NCBI GenBank assembly: GCA_964421875.1
Contig: CAYQZD010000062.1
Coordinates: 1 to 22,390, forward strand
Origin: CAYQZD01 sp964421875
Lineage (GTDB): Bacteria; Electryoneota; Tariuqbacteria; Tariuqbacterales; Tariuqbacteraceae
Length of the DNA: 22,390 nucleotides
Direction of reading: 5' to 3'
Below the pieces are notes generated by a model. The model saw nothing but the letters and a program-made list of their open reading frames with translations. It was not told the DNA's origin and did not search any database. Positions 1 to 8,204 of the stretch are shown one piece after another (the stretch's first letter is position 1; every line of letters starts with the position of its first letter). The translations under genes and the position numbers were made by a program.

Positions 1-1
1 A

Positions 2-235
2 CAAAATATGAGGGATTATATCAAATCCCCCTATAGAATGACCATCGAATGCACCTACGAAGAACTGGGTAGGTTTATCAACCAGTTGGAGAAATCCGAC
101 CGCTTGGTGACTGTTGACGGATTTGAAATCGACAACGCCATCAGGAAAATCAGGGATACAGCCGTGAAGCGGACAAAAGCCAACTCCCATAGAATAGAAC
201 TCGCTATCTCGACTCTGACGTTGATTAAACGATAA
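2..235 (+). CDS. pilO: PilO-like type IV pilus inner-membrane protein, C-terminal fragment (5' end outside window)
   Basis: Only the last 77 residues are present. The frame is open to the window edge, so the Met at position 8 is probably internal, not a start. The segment has the pattern of the PilO C-terminal ferredoxin-like fold: a beta strand (YRMTIECTYEELGRFINQLE) followed by a 'LVTVDGFEI' strand and a closing 'IELAISTLTL' strand. In known systems PilO pairs with PilN in the inner membrane and binds PilP, linking the cytoplasmic motor to the secretin. Position directly before a PilP-like gene and a secretin supports this (pilMNOPQ order). The assignment rests on short, divergent sequence plus synteny. 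A GspM/EpsM-like relative is the alternative. Confidence 0.7.
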   Translation, partial: QNMRDYIKSPYRMTIECTYEELGRFINQLEKSDRLVTVDGFEIDNAIRKIRDTAVKRTKANSHRIELAISTLTLIKR

Positions 236-289
236 ATCCGTCTATTTAGGAATGAATATTCGCCTAAAAAACGCTAATCTGGAGATTTG

Positions 290-838
290 ATGAAGCGGAG
301 AGAAAATTTTATCTGGGGATTTCTAATCGCTGTTTCCATCGGACTCTTTTTCTATATTGGTATTAAAACGTATACCACCTCAAAAGAAGTGCGAAAACTC
401 CGGCAGGAAGAAGCCGAGGTAGTCCTGGGGACCGACCCGCAGCTTTTGGAAACCGTAACCACCCTAGAACGGAAACTGAAGGAAAGACTGGACTTTCAGT
501 TTGCAACTGAAAACGACCCTTTGAAACTTTCGGCGGTTATACAAAGCCCTAAGCTCCTCAGCGCAATGGGCTACCACGAATCGGAAGAAGGAATGGAAAA
601 TATGCGTCTCAGTTTGACTGTCTTGGGCGCAAATCCCCGCGCTTCCATAGAGTATATGGGAAGATATTATGACGTGAAGGTCGGAGATAAAGTGGGTGAT
701 TTTACCGTATTGAGCATTGCAAAAAAGAGCGTAGTGATAAAAAATGGCGGATTAAAAATCGTACTCACTAACCGACTCAAACCCGAAACCCTTATGGAAC
801 AAAGAAAACTTATGGGTGAAGCCGCGATTAACTATTGA
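290..838 (+). CDS. pilP: PilP/GspC-like inner-membrane pilus assembly protein
   Basis: A 182-residue protein. I place the start at ATG 290 because GGAG at 281-284 lies 5 nt upstream; the TTG at 287 would leave only 2 nt. A single N-terminal membrane helix (about residues 8-25) precedes a charged, probably coiled linker. The C-terminal beta domain (about 110-170) contains 'YYDVKVGDKVGDFTVLSI' and 'VVIKNGGLKIVL', the pattern of the homology region shared by PilP and GspC. In those families this domain binds the secretin N0 region and connects it to PilN/PilO. Proteobacterial PilP is a lipoprotein; here no lipobox is visible and the anchor is a transmembrane helix, as in GspC. Its place between PilO and the secretin favours the PilP role. 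Confidence 0.72.
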   Translation: MKRRENFIWGFLIAVSIGLFFYIGIKTYTTSKEVRKLRQEEAEVVLGTDPQLLETVTTLERKLKERLDFQFATENDPLKLSAVIQSPKLLSAMGYHESEEGMENMRLSLTVLGANPRASIEYMGRYYDVKVGDKVGDFTVLSIAKKSVVIKNGGLKIVLTNRLKPETLMEQRKLMGEAAINY

Positions 839-881
839 CCGGAATATTCCCCGACTGTTAGATGAATACTATACTTTGGAG

Positions 882-903
882 TCGGATTCACCCTCGAATC
901 CGA
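882..903 (+). other. Intercistronic hairpin upstream of the secretin gene
   Basis: A perfect 8-bp inverted repeat, TCGGATTC at 882-889 and GAATCCGA at 896-903, encloses a 6-nt loop within the 163-bp gap between the PilP-like and secretin genes. A 10-bp palindrome, GGAATATTCC, lies at 841-850 just after the preceding stop codon. There is no T-run, so this is not a standard intrinsic terminator. It could stabilise or process the mRNA, or be chance. Confidence 0.35.
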
Positions 904-1001
904 AATTCGAATTCACAGATCGCTATTAAGCGAAGAATCATTTTTCAATTCAAACAGAAATTAATACTATAACCTTGATATTTGATTTAAGCGGAGTTCA
1001 A

Positions 1002-2363
1002 ATGCGGACTATTCTCTTCCACGCAATCGCTGCTTTTGCTTTTGTTGGTGCGATTACTTTTAGTGGCGTCGGAATTGCGTATTGTCAGGAAAGCATTGAG
1101 GAGGAACAGACGGTTACCATCGATGCTGACGACGCTTTCCTCCCCAGCATTCTCACCATCCTGGCGGCGGAAAGCGGATACAATATCGTTACCGGTCCGG
1201 GTGTTAACAAAGAGGAAAGAATCTCTATACATCTTAAGGATGTTCCCATCTCCGAAGCTATGAACCTGGTGGTCAGAGCCGCGGGATTGGGCTATGAGCG
1301 TATCGGCAATTCGTTCTTGGTGGCTCAAACCAAACACCTTAAAGAAGAAGTCGGACTCACTGCACATGTGCTGGAGCTGCAATATGCCGACGCTACTGAG
1401 GTTAAGGACCTGCTTAAGGACTTCAGTGAAAAAATAGAAGTCGATAAAAGCGGTAACAAACTACTGATTATCACCAGCCCCAAAGTGATATCGGAAATCA
1501 AAACCGTGGTGCAGGCCATTGATAAACCCGCCCTCCAGATTATGCTGGAAGCCAGGATTATCGAAGTGGCGGTCGAAGATGAAGAGAAATTTGGTATCGA
1601 CTGGTCGCGATTGATGTCTGTTACCACCATCCTGGCTGAGGACGGAGTAGATGCCGCCACCGGTGCCGGCGTGGTAGTGGCGAAACCCAGCGAAATAGGT
1701 CAGATGCCCGATGAAATGCCCTTCCAGAAAATCGATGGATTCAACAACATCGGGCACTTCGGGCGCCAGCTCGCCGTATTCGACGTCACCCTCGATTGGC
1801 TCTTGAAAAACAACCAGGCCGAAGTGCTGGCTAACACCCGCCTCGCCACTATGAACAACCGGGAAGCCTCACTCGAAGTTGTGGACGTGGTCCCTTACAT
1901 TATGCAGACCGGCGGTATCGGAGGCCAGGTTACGGTCCAGCGAGAGGAAGTAGGATATAAGCTCTTCATAACACCCAATGTCAACACCGACGGCTACATC
2001 ACCACCACCATCACCCCGGAAGTCTCTTCTATCTTTCAGTTCATCGGACCTGCTCAACAGGAGGTTCCCTGGGTAGTAAGAAGAGGTTCAACCACTACCA
2101 TCAGGGTGAAGAACGGCGAATCCATTCTAATCGCCGGATTGATGGCCGCCAATGCCAACAACACCCAGCACAAAGTGCCTTTCCTCGGAGATATTCCCTA
2201 CCTAGGCGGTTTGTTCAGGCATAAAGAGCTAACCATTAAAAAAACTGACTTGATTATTCAGATTACTCCCTATATCATCGATGAGAACTTCCCCGAATGG
2301 AAAAAACCGAAGTCTATTATACAGTCTGAGGAAAAACTCTTCTTAAACCGGGAAGACAATTAG
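1002..2363 (+). CDS. pilQ: Type IV pilus secretin, short PilQ/GspD-type
   Basis: A 453-residue protein. I choose ATG 1002, with CGGAG at 992-996 five nt upstream, which gives a clean signal peptide (about residues 1-29); an upstream TTG at 975 has no ribosome site. Domains: an STN/N0-like domain from about residue 38 (VTIDADDAF onward), an N1-type KH-like domain from about 121, then the secretin pore domain from about 184 (starting 'ARIIEV'), with the family signature 'VPFLGDIPYLGGLFR' near 392 and 'TDLIIQITPYII' at the end. It should form the outer-membrane gate for the pilus. It is much shorter than proteobacterial PilQ (about 700 residues): no AMIN domains are visible, so peptidoglycan anchoring must come from a partner, perhaps the SLBB protein next door. 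The next gene begins 3 nt after the stop. Confidence 0.9.
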   Translation: MRTILFHAIAAFAFVGAITFSGVGIAYCQESIEEEQTVTIDADDAFLPSILTILAAESGYNIVTGPGVNKEERISIHLKDVPISEAMNLVVRAAGLGYERIGNSFLVAQTKHLKEEVGLTAHVLELQYADATEVKDLLKDFSEKIEVDKSGNKLLIITSPKVISEIKTVVQAIDKPALQIMLEARIIEVAVEDEEKFGIDWSRLMSVTTILAEDGVDAATGAGVVVAKPSEIGQMPDEMPFQKIDGFNNIGHFGRQLAVFDVTLDWLLKNNQAEVLANTRLATMNNREASLEVVDVVPYIMQTGGIGGQVTVQREEVGYKLFITPNVNTDGYITTTITPEVSSIFQFIGPAQQEVPWVVRRGSTTTIRVKNGESILIAGLMAANANNTQHKVPFLGDIPYLGGLFRHKELTIKKTDLIIQITPYIIDENFPEWKKPKSIIQSEEKLFLNREDN

Positions 2364-2366
2364 GTT

Positions 2367-3983
2367 GTGATAAGGACCACGTTAGCGATATTTCTAACTT
2401 CGATATTACTTCTTTCAGTAACTTACGCGCAGTTAAATCCCAGAGGAGCTTCGAGAAAGAAGGAAGAAGTCACTAAAACAACTCAGGAAGAAGAAGAAGA
2501 ACCAGTCCTGCCGCCGGAATTGACCATTGACGCGGATATTTTAGAAGAAGCTATAGACCCTGACCAATACACTGTCGGTCCGGGAGATGTTTTTGAAATC
2601 AAAGTATGGGGCGGACTGGAACAGCTCTTTATAGCCAGTGTTTCGCCTGAAGGCTATCTTTCTATTCCCACTGTGGGGGATTTGATGGTGAAAGACAGCC
2701 TGCTGAGTCATGCCCGAAAAATGGTGGAAAACGCCGCGGAGAAGGTCTACAAAACCGGTGAAGTCACCGTCAAACTGAAGAACCTCAGGCGCTTTAGAAT
2801 ACCGGTGACAGGTATCCTGAATTACCCCGGCGTCTACGATGTCAGTCCCATTGACAGAGTCTCAAACACCCTGCAGAAAGCTGTCCTTCTCGATGAAGAA
2901 TCTTCCTTGAGAAACATCCGCTTGATACACAAGGAGGGAGACTCGGAAAGGGTCGACCTACTGATGTTCTTTCGCACCAGTGAAAAGAAATATAATCCTG
3001 TCCTGCAGCAGGGTGACGCGGTCCATGTACCGCCGCTGTCGCTGGAAATAGGCATCGTCTCCGTCTACGGCGCGGTGAAACTCCCCGGCGACTATGAATT
3101 CGCCTCCGGAGACAGACTGCAGGACCTTATCCGAATCAGCGGCGGTTTCACCGATGATGCGAAACTGGATGTGGTCACAGTTGTCCGCAGCGCCGGTAAT
3201 TCCGCCGAATACCAGAGTTTTGAATTCAATCTGGATGGTGACAATCCTCAGTATGATTTTCCACTGCTGCCGGATGATAGAATCTATGTAAGTTCGATAC
3301 CAAATTATCATCTGAGGCAGAATGTGATAATCGCAGGTGAGGTTCTATATCCGGGTGAGTATTCTATAGTAGAGGATAAATCCTGTCTCAGCGGCGTGAT
3401 TGAACGCGCCGGAGGTTTCACTCCGGAAGCAAACCTGAGGGATGCGGAAATTATCCGTAAGGCTGACGAAGAAATCCTGGATCCCGAATATGAACGGTTG
3501 AAGCTCATCCCTGTAGCCGATATGACTGATATGGAGTATGAGTACTTCAAAACCAAATCCCGCGAAAAGTCGATTGTCGTGGTTGATTTCCATGCATTGT
3601 TCAATGATAAAGAGACCAAGAATGATATACTACTGAGGGACGGGGATTCTATACACGTACCTATGAAAGCCCTCACGGTTAAAGTATCCGGTCAAGTGGT
3701 TAATCCCGGCTTATTGAAGTGGGAATCCGGCAAAAAATATGATTATTACCTCAATAAAGCGGGCGGATATTCCTACAACGCCCGCAGAAGTAAGATAAGG
3801 GTAATTAAAGCCTCAACCGGAAAATGGATCAAGCCCAATAAAAACACCTCTATCAATGTCGGAGACACCATCTTTGTCCCGGAAAAACCGGAACGTGACT
3901 ATTGGGCTATATATAAGGATATGATGTTGATTGTGACCCAAATGGCCACATTGGTGATAATGGTCAGAACCTTATCTAATTGA
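2367..3983 (+). CDS. SLBB-repeat polysaccharide-export-type (Wza-like) protein
   Basis: A 538-residue exported protein starting at GTG, 3 nt after the secretin stop, so translational coupling is likely. An N-terminal signal peptide (about 1-21, ending TYAQ) is followed by an acidic/basic low-complexity linker and a polysaccharide export domain starting 'YTVGPGDVFEIKVWG' at residue 68. Four SLBB beta-grasp repeats follow at about 143, 233, 320 and 440, each with a G-x-V-x-x-P-G core (for example 'VIIAGEVLYPGEYSI'). The last 27 residues form a hydrophobic helix. This is the architecture of outer-membrane polysaccharide exporters, but no Wzc/PCP co-polymerase is adjacent and the gene lies inside a pilus operon. 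It may therefore serve as a periplasmic or outer-membrane accessory to the secretin. Family assignment is firm, role inferred. Confidence 0.85.
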   Translation: MIRTTLAIFLTSILLLSVTYAQLNPRGASRKKEEVTKTTQEEEEEPVLPPELTIDADILEEAIDPDQYTVGPGDVFEIKVWGGLEQLFIASVSPEGYLSIPTVGDLMVKDSLLSHARKMVENAAEKVYKTGEVTVKLKNLRRFRIPVTGILNYPGVYDVSPIDRVSNTLQKAVLLDEESSLRNIRLIHKEGDSERVDLLMFFRTSEKKYNPVLQQGDAVHVPPLSLEIGIVSVYGAVKLPGDYEFASGDRLQDLIRISGGFTDDAKLDVVTVVRSAGNSAEYQSFEFNLDGDNPQYDFPLLPDDRIYVSSIPNYHLRQNVIIAGEVLYPGEYSIVEDKSCLSGVIERAGGFTPEANLRDAEIIRKADEEILDPEYERLKLIPVADMTDMEYEYFKTKSREKSIVVVDFHALFNDKETKNDILLRDGDSIHVPMKALTVKVSGQVVNPGLLKWESGKKYDYYLNKAGGYSYNARRSKIRVIKASTGKWIKPNKNTSINVGDTIFVPEKPERDYWAIYKDMMLIVTQMATLVIMVRTLSN

Positions 3984-4072
3984 TTTTTAATTTATTAAAG
4001 AAATTAATAATCCTAAATCTATACCAGGAACAACATGAGTTGCGCAACCTTAAGAATTTTTGGGAGTAGGCC

Positions 4073-7000
4073 ATGAGAAGGTTATTGGTTATTCTGTTAA
4101 GTCTGAGTTTTATCTCCTTGCTCTTCGTGATAAATTGTGACAAACGGAATCCCTCTGGACCGCAAACCCAGCAAGGGAATGTTGTCTCCAGCGTTGAGCT
4201 GTTTCTACCCTCAGCGTTCAAAGCTCCCGCCGGAACGCAGACCGTGGATATCTCGGCGGTGGCAAAGGACGCCTACGGCGGTGGAATAGAGGGAGCTACC
4301 CTCAGGTTTCAACTCCCCTCGTCCAGCAGCGGCTTCATCTCCCAGCGAGATTTGGAAACCGACCAGGACGGTATCGTTTACGCCCGTTATACCGTGAACC
4401 TGCAAGCTGCTTCCATCGAAGATACTATCACCGCAGTGGTTGAGGGCACCGACATCCAGGATGATGCTATCCTGAGGATTAACCTACTGAATCAAGTCAT
4501 CGATTCTCTCTCGCTCGATGTCGATTATCAGGTGAAGGTTATCGGAGATTCATCATCCGTCAAAAATACTCTGCGAGCCGTGGTTGTCGACACTAATAAA
4601 GTGGGAATATCCGGATTGTTGGTCTCTTTTTCCTCTAATTACGGGTCCATATCCAACGTCGATACCACCGATATTAACGGCGCGGTTTCCGCAACCATAA
4701 CTATCCGTAAAGATGAAATTCCCGCAGGCGATAACGCTATCAGCCCCACTGTCTACGCCCGCATCGGGGGCAAGGTCGATTCTGCGCTGTTCACCGTGAT
4801 ACGTCAATCGATTACACCGGCGTTTATATCTTTGGACGCAACGCCTTCCCAACTGAAACTCGCCAATGGCGACCGCGGAAACTCCACCGTGAATGTGCTG
4901 GTTCAGGATGCTGACGGTAAAGGCGTGGCGGGCTGGCAGGTCGATTTGTGGACCGACGCCTCCCAGGGAACAATTATAGCCGCCTCGCCCACCAACGCCT
5001 CCGGTGAAACCTTTACTACTTTTAGATCTAAGGTTATGGCGGATACGGCAATCAATGCCCGCGTCGTCGGCACTGTAATCGGCGCCGGAGGGATTACCAT
5101 CCAGGACACCGCTTTCATCGATTTCATCCCCCTGGAGAATGATATCGATTCTATCAGCGTATGGTCCGATTCCACCGAACTCACGGTGCCCCCGGGATAC
5201 TCCGGCTCTACCATTGTCCGGGCAAGAGTTGTGGATATCAATAACGTCGTTATCCCCGACCTGCAGGTCTCCTTCTCTTCAAATATCGGCGCACTAAGCC
5301 AGGTCACACTCACCGATAACGACGGTATGGCAACTGCGCTCTTCTCCACCAACGGGGACACCGGACAAGCCATCATCGACGCTCAAGCTGGTAATGTCAT
5401 CGGCTCTGTAAGTGTGACTATCAACCAGTCAGGGATTTATACCGGCTCGCCACCCAGCAGTATCGACATCTCAGCCACACCCAGAACAATGACCCTCGCC
5501 TCCGGCGACGAAGGTGTCTCCACCATCACTGTGGTGGTCAAAGATGTCAACGGAAACGGAGTCGGCGGATTCCCGGTCGATTTTGTCACCGAATACGGTT
5601 CCATCGCCCCTGCCCTCCTAACCGATAATGCCGGTATGACACAAACCACGCTGCGTTCCACCTCCATCACTCAAGGAAACCACAGCACCAGAGTAACCGC
5701 CAACGTCACGGTTACCACTTCTATGGGAACCCAGCAGATTCAGAACAGCGTCCTGGTTTACTTCCTGCCCCTCGATAATGTGATAGGCAGTATCAATGTC
5801 TGGCCCCGCCAGTCGGTAATCACTGCCCTGCCGGGACAGTCTGCGACTGATACTATATACGCCCGCGTGGTGGACACAACTAACACCGCTATCCCCAATC
5901 TGAGTGTAAGTTTCAGTACTGACCACGGCGCGCTGTCGCCTGCGGCTTTAACCGACTCCTCCGGAAAAGCCACAGTCCTTTACTTCACCGATGGCTATGT
6001 CGGCGACGCCACCATCATCGCTTCCGTAGGAGACAGTTGGTCTGACACTACCCAGGTTACCGTCACCCAGCTTGGTTCGACCGGCTCACTGGTGCTCACT
6101 AATAATAAAAACGTCATCTATGCCGATGGCGACGCCACCCACGCGCTGCTTCGCGCTGTGGTGAAAAATTCCCGAAACGAACCCATTATGGGCGACACCG
6201 TGCGCTTCTTCTGCGACCTCCCTTGTTCCAAGGTGTCATCCCCAAGGCTGACCGACTCCACCGGCACCGCTCACAGTATCTTCGACGATGTCGGAGTTGG
6301 CTGTGTGACCTCAGTGGAAACCGCCACCATTATCGCCCGCTACGATAAACTAAACCTTGCGGATACGATTCAAATCGATATCGCGCCTATACCGGACGTT
6401 ACCTACATCGATTTGACCTCCAGCGCTTCCACCGGAATGCGCGGCAATGGCATCGATTCAGCCTATGTCTATGCCCGGGCCTTTATCGCCAGCGGCGACC
6501 CTGCCCCTACAGGAACCGAAATTCACTTCGACGCTACTTTGGGCAGCATAGTTCCCCGCGATACCATCGTCCAGAACGGAACCGCAGCCGCCCTGCTTTT
6601 CGCGCCCGCGGCTATCGGAACCGGGATTGTGGTCGCAAACTGGAACAATACCGTCTTTGATACTCTTGAAATACAGTTCAGAGCCGGAAATCCCGCGTTT
6701 ATTAACTTGATAGACAGCCTCTCCATCAGCAGCCTCAACATCGGCGAATCGGGAAGAATCTACGTGGCTATCACCGACTCCTCAAACTGGGGCGTTGGAC
6801 GTAATCATCCCGTTTACTGGAGCACAACCCTGGGCACTATCGACGCCTTGAGTCAAACCGACAGCAACGGCGTCGCTTACGCCCGGCTGAACGCCCAGAC
6901 CGAAGCCGGTCTGGCGCAGGTGGTGGTAAAAACCGCGGGCATCCAGGATTCCCTATCCCTGGGAATCCCCATTAATCCCGACCCGCCAAACTCTATCGTC

Positions 7001-8191
7001 ATCACCTCCAATGTGGACCAGATTCAAGTCCAGGGCACCGGAGGCATCGAAAGCGCCATCCTCACCGCCATCGTGGTCGATGTCGGCGGCAACAACGTGC
7101 TGGACGGCTTCCCCGTCCGCTTCGAAGTGCGCCAGCCCAGCCCCGACGTGCTCTTTGGAAACGGACTGGACACCATAACCGTTTCTACCTCCTCCGGCGA
7201 AGCCAGAGTGTCGTTGAACTCCGGCGTCAGATCCGGACCGGTGCGGCTCCGCGCCACCACCTTCCGGGACACCACCACAATGACCGATTCCATCTGGTCC
7301 GAAGTAACCAACATTAACGTAGTTTCCGGTCAGCCCTACTATATCGACATCGACGCCAGTTACGACCCCCAGAATCCCGCTGGCGCTGAATTGACGATGG
7401 CGGTTACCGCCCGAGTGCAGGATGTTTACGGCAACAACGTGTCGGCGGGAACCGCGGTCTTCTTCTCCGTGGATACCACCCTGCAAAACAACTGGCACGG
7501 TCCCTTCGCCCATATCGACGGCTCGGCGACCGTGCTGGATTCCACCGGCGTAGCCACCACTACCTTGGAATATACCAGCGGGGCGACCTTCAAATACGTC
7601 GATGTCTGGGCAATGTGCACCACCATAGGAGGCGATTCCATCACCGATATGGAGATTATGCAGCTCCCGCTCTTCGAAGGAGAATTGGGGCTTACCGTTA
7701 TCCCCGGCAGTTTCAGCTTCAGTCAGGCGGATTATTGTGTGTTGCAGGTAACCGCCACGCTTATCGACGGTACGAACCACCTGATAAACAACGGTCGTAT
7801 CGTTTTCATCAACGACATCGGCGCCAGCTTCTGCGTGGACTCCACCCACGCCGCCAACCTGACGTTCTGGCCGCCCCAGAACTACGGCAATCAAACCCTC
7901 TGGCGATTTATTCAATACACCGGACCCGAGCCTCCGCCCCTACTCCGTCAGCCCACAACCTTGACACAGAGTGACGGGCAAGCCATATCATATATGAGAG
8001 CTCAATTAGCAACCCAGAACGGCTATCCCGGAGTTCCCGGTATCGGAACCAATGCCGTTCCAAGTAATATTGAAGCGCATGTGTATGAATATCCCGATGT
8101 CAGCGCCGACGCTGTCACTGTAATCTTCTATCCGCCGGGTGATAATACCTGGGGCGGGAAAAATGGCTTTATATCAACCGAGACGAGGTGA
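4073..8191 (+). CDS. Giant multi-Ig (Big_1-like) lipoprotein encoded within the pilus locus
   Basis: A 1372-residue protein; ATG 4073 has GGGAG at 4062-4066. The N-terminus is a signal peptide ending in the atypical lipobox 'FVINC', with Cys22 as the probable lipidated residue and Asp at +2 (an inner-membrane retention signal in enterobacteria, not reliable elsewhere). The rest is about twelve Ig-like domains of the invasin/Big_1 kind, recurring every 310-350 bp, each with a strand such as 'ARVVDTTNTAIPNLSVSFS' followed by 'TDSSGKATV'. Domains from about 4560 to 5930 alternate between two subtypes, so a two-domain module was duplicated. The C-terminal part (from about 7690) is more divergent. 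No catalytic motif is visible. Such stalks usually present adhesins or span envelope layers. Location between secretin/SLBB and PilB suggests a pilus-linked surface function, but this is inference. Confidence 0.82.
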   Translation: MRRLLVILLSLSFISLLFVINCDKRNPSGPQTQQGNVVSSVELFLPSAFKAPAGTQTVDISAVAKDAYGGGIEGATLRFQLPSSSSGFISQRDLETDQDGIVYARYTVNLQAASIEDTITAVVEGTDIQDDAILRINLLNQVIDSLSLDVDYQVKVIGDSSSVKNTLRAVVVDTNKVGISGLLVSFSSNYGSISNVDTTDINGAVSATITIRKDEIPAGDNAISPTVYARIGGKVDSALFTVIRQSITPAFISLDATPSQLKLANGDRGNSTVNVLVQDADGKGVAGWQVDLWTDASQGTIIAASPTNASGETFTTFRSKVMADTAINARVVGTVIGAGGITIQDTAFIDFIPLENDIDSISVWSDSTELTVPPGYSGSTIVRARVVDINNVVIPDLQVSFSSNIGALSQVTLTDNDGMATALFSTNGDTGQAIIDAQAGNVIGSVSVTINQSGIYTGSPPSSIDISATPRTMTLASGDEGVSTITVVVKDVNGNGVGGFPVDFVTEYGSIAPALLTDNAGMTQTTLRSTSITQGNHSTRVTANVTVTTSMGTQQIQNSVLVYFLPLDNVIGSINVWPRQSVITALPGQSATDTIYARVVDTTNTAIPNLSVSFSTDHGALSPAALTDSSGKATVLYFTDGYVGDATIIASVGDSWSDTTQVTVTQLGSTGSLVLTNNKNVIYADGDATHALLRAVVKNSRNEPIMGDTVRFFCDLPCSKVSSPRLTDSTGTAHSIFDDVGVGCVTSVETATIIARYDKLNLADTIQIDIAPIPDVTYIDLTSSASTGMRGNGIDSAYVYARAFIASGDPAPTGTEIHFDATLGSIVPRDTIVQNGTAAALLFAPAAIGTGIVVANWNNTVFDTLEIQFRAGNPAFINLIDSLSISSLNIGESGRIYVAITDSSNWGVGRNHPVYWSTTLGTIDALSQTDSNGVAYARLNAQTEAGLAQVVVKTAGIQDSLSLGIPINPDPPNSIVITSNVDQIQVQGTGGIESAILTAIVVDVGGNNVLDGFPVRFEVRQPSPDVLFGNGLDTITVSTSSGEARVSLNSGVRSGPVRLRATTFRDTTTMTDSIWSEVTNINVVSGQPYYIDIDASYDPQNPAGAELTMAVTARVQDVYGNNVSAGTAVFFSVDTTLQNNWHGPFAHIDGSATVLDSTGVATTTLEYTSGATFKYVDVWAMCTTIGGDSITDMEIMQLPLFEGELGLTVIPGSFSFSQADYCVLQVTATLIDGTNHLINNGRIVFINDIGASFCVDSTHAANLTFWPPQNYGNQTLWRFIQYTGPEPPPLLRQPTTLTQSDGQAISYMRAQLATQNGYPGVPGIGTNAVPSNIEAHVYEYPDVSADAVTVIFYPPGDNTWGGKNGFISTETR

Positions 8192-8204
8192 AAACTTTAT
8201 AAAT

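Noticed and set aside
3984..4072. AT-rich inverted repeat after the SLBB gene as a terminator
   Set aside because: The stem (TTAATTT/AAATTAA) is purely A-T and weak, and no T-run follows, so it cannot be supported as a terminator.
6953..7915. Long antisense open frame (320 codons) opposite the Ig-repeat gene
   Set aside because: It is Gly/His/Val-rich, follows the codon periodicity of the repeat gene on the other strand, has no family resemblance and no ribosome site; it is a shadow of the sense gene.
4073..8191. DNA-level tandem repeat or CRISPR-like array in the repeat-rich gene
   Set aside because: The periodicity is at protein level with diverged codons and the frame is continuous; there are no short identical repeats with spacers.
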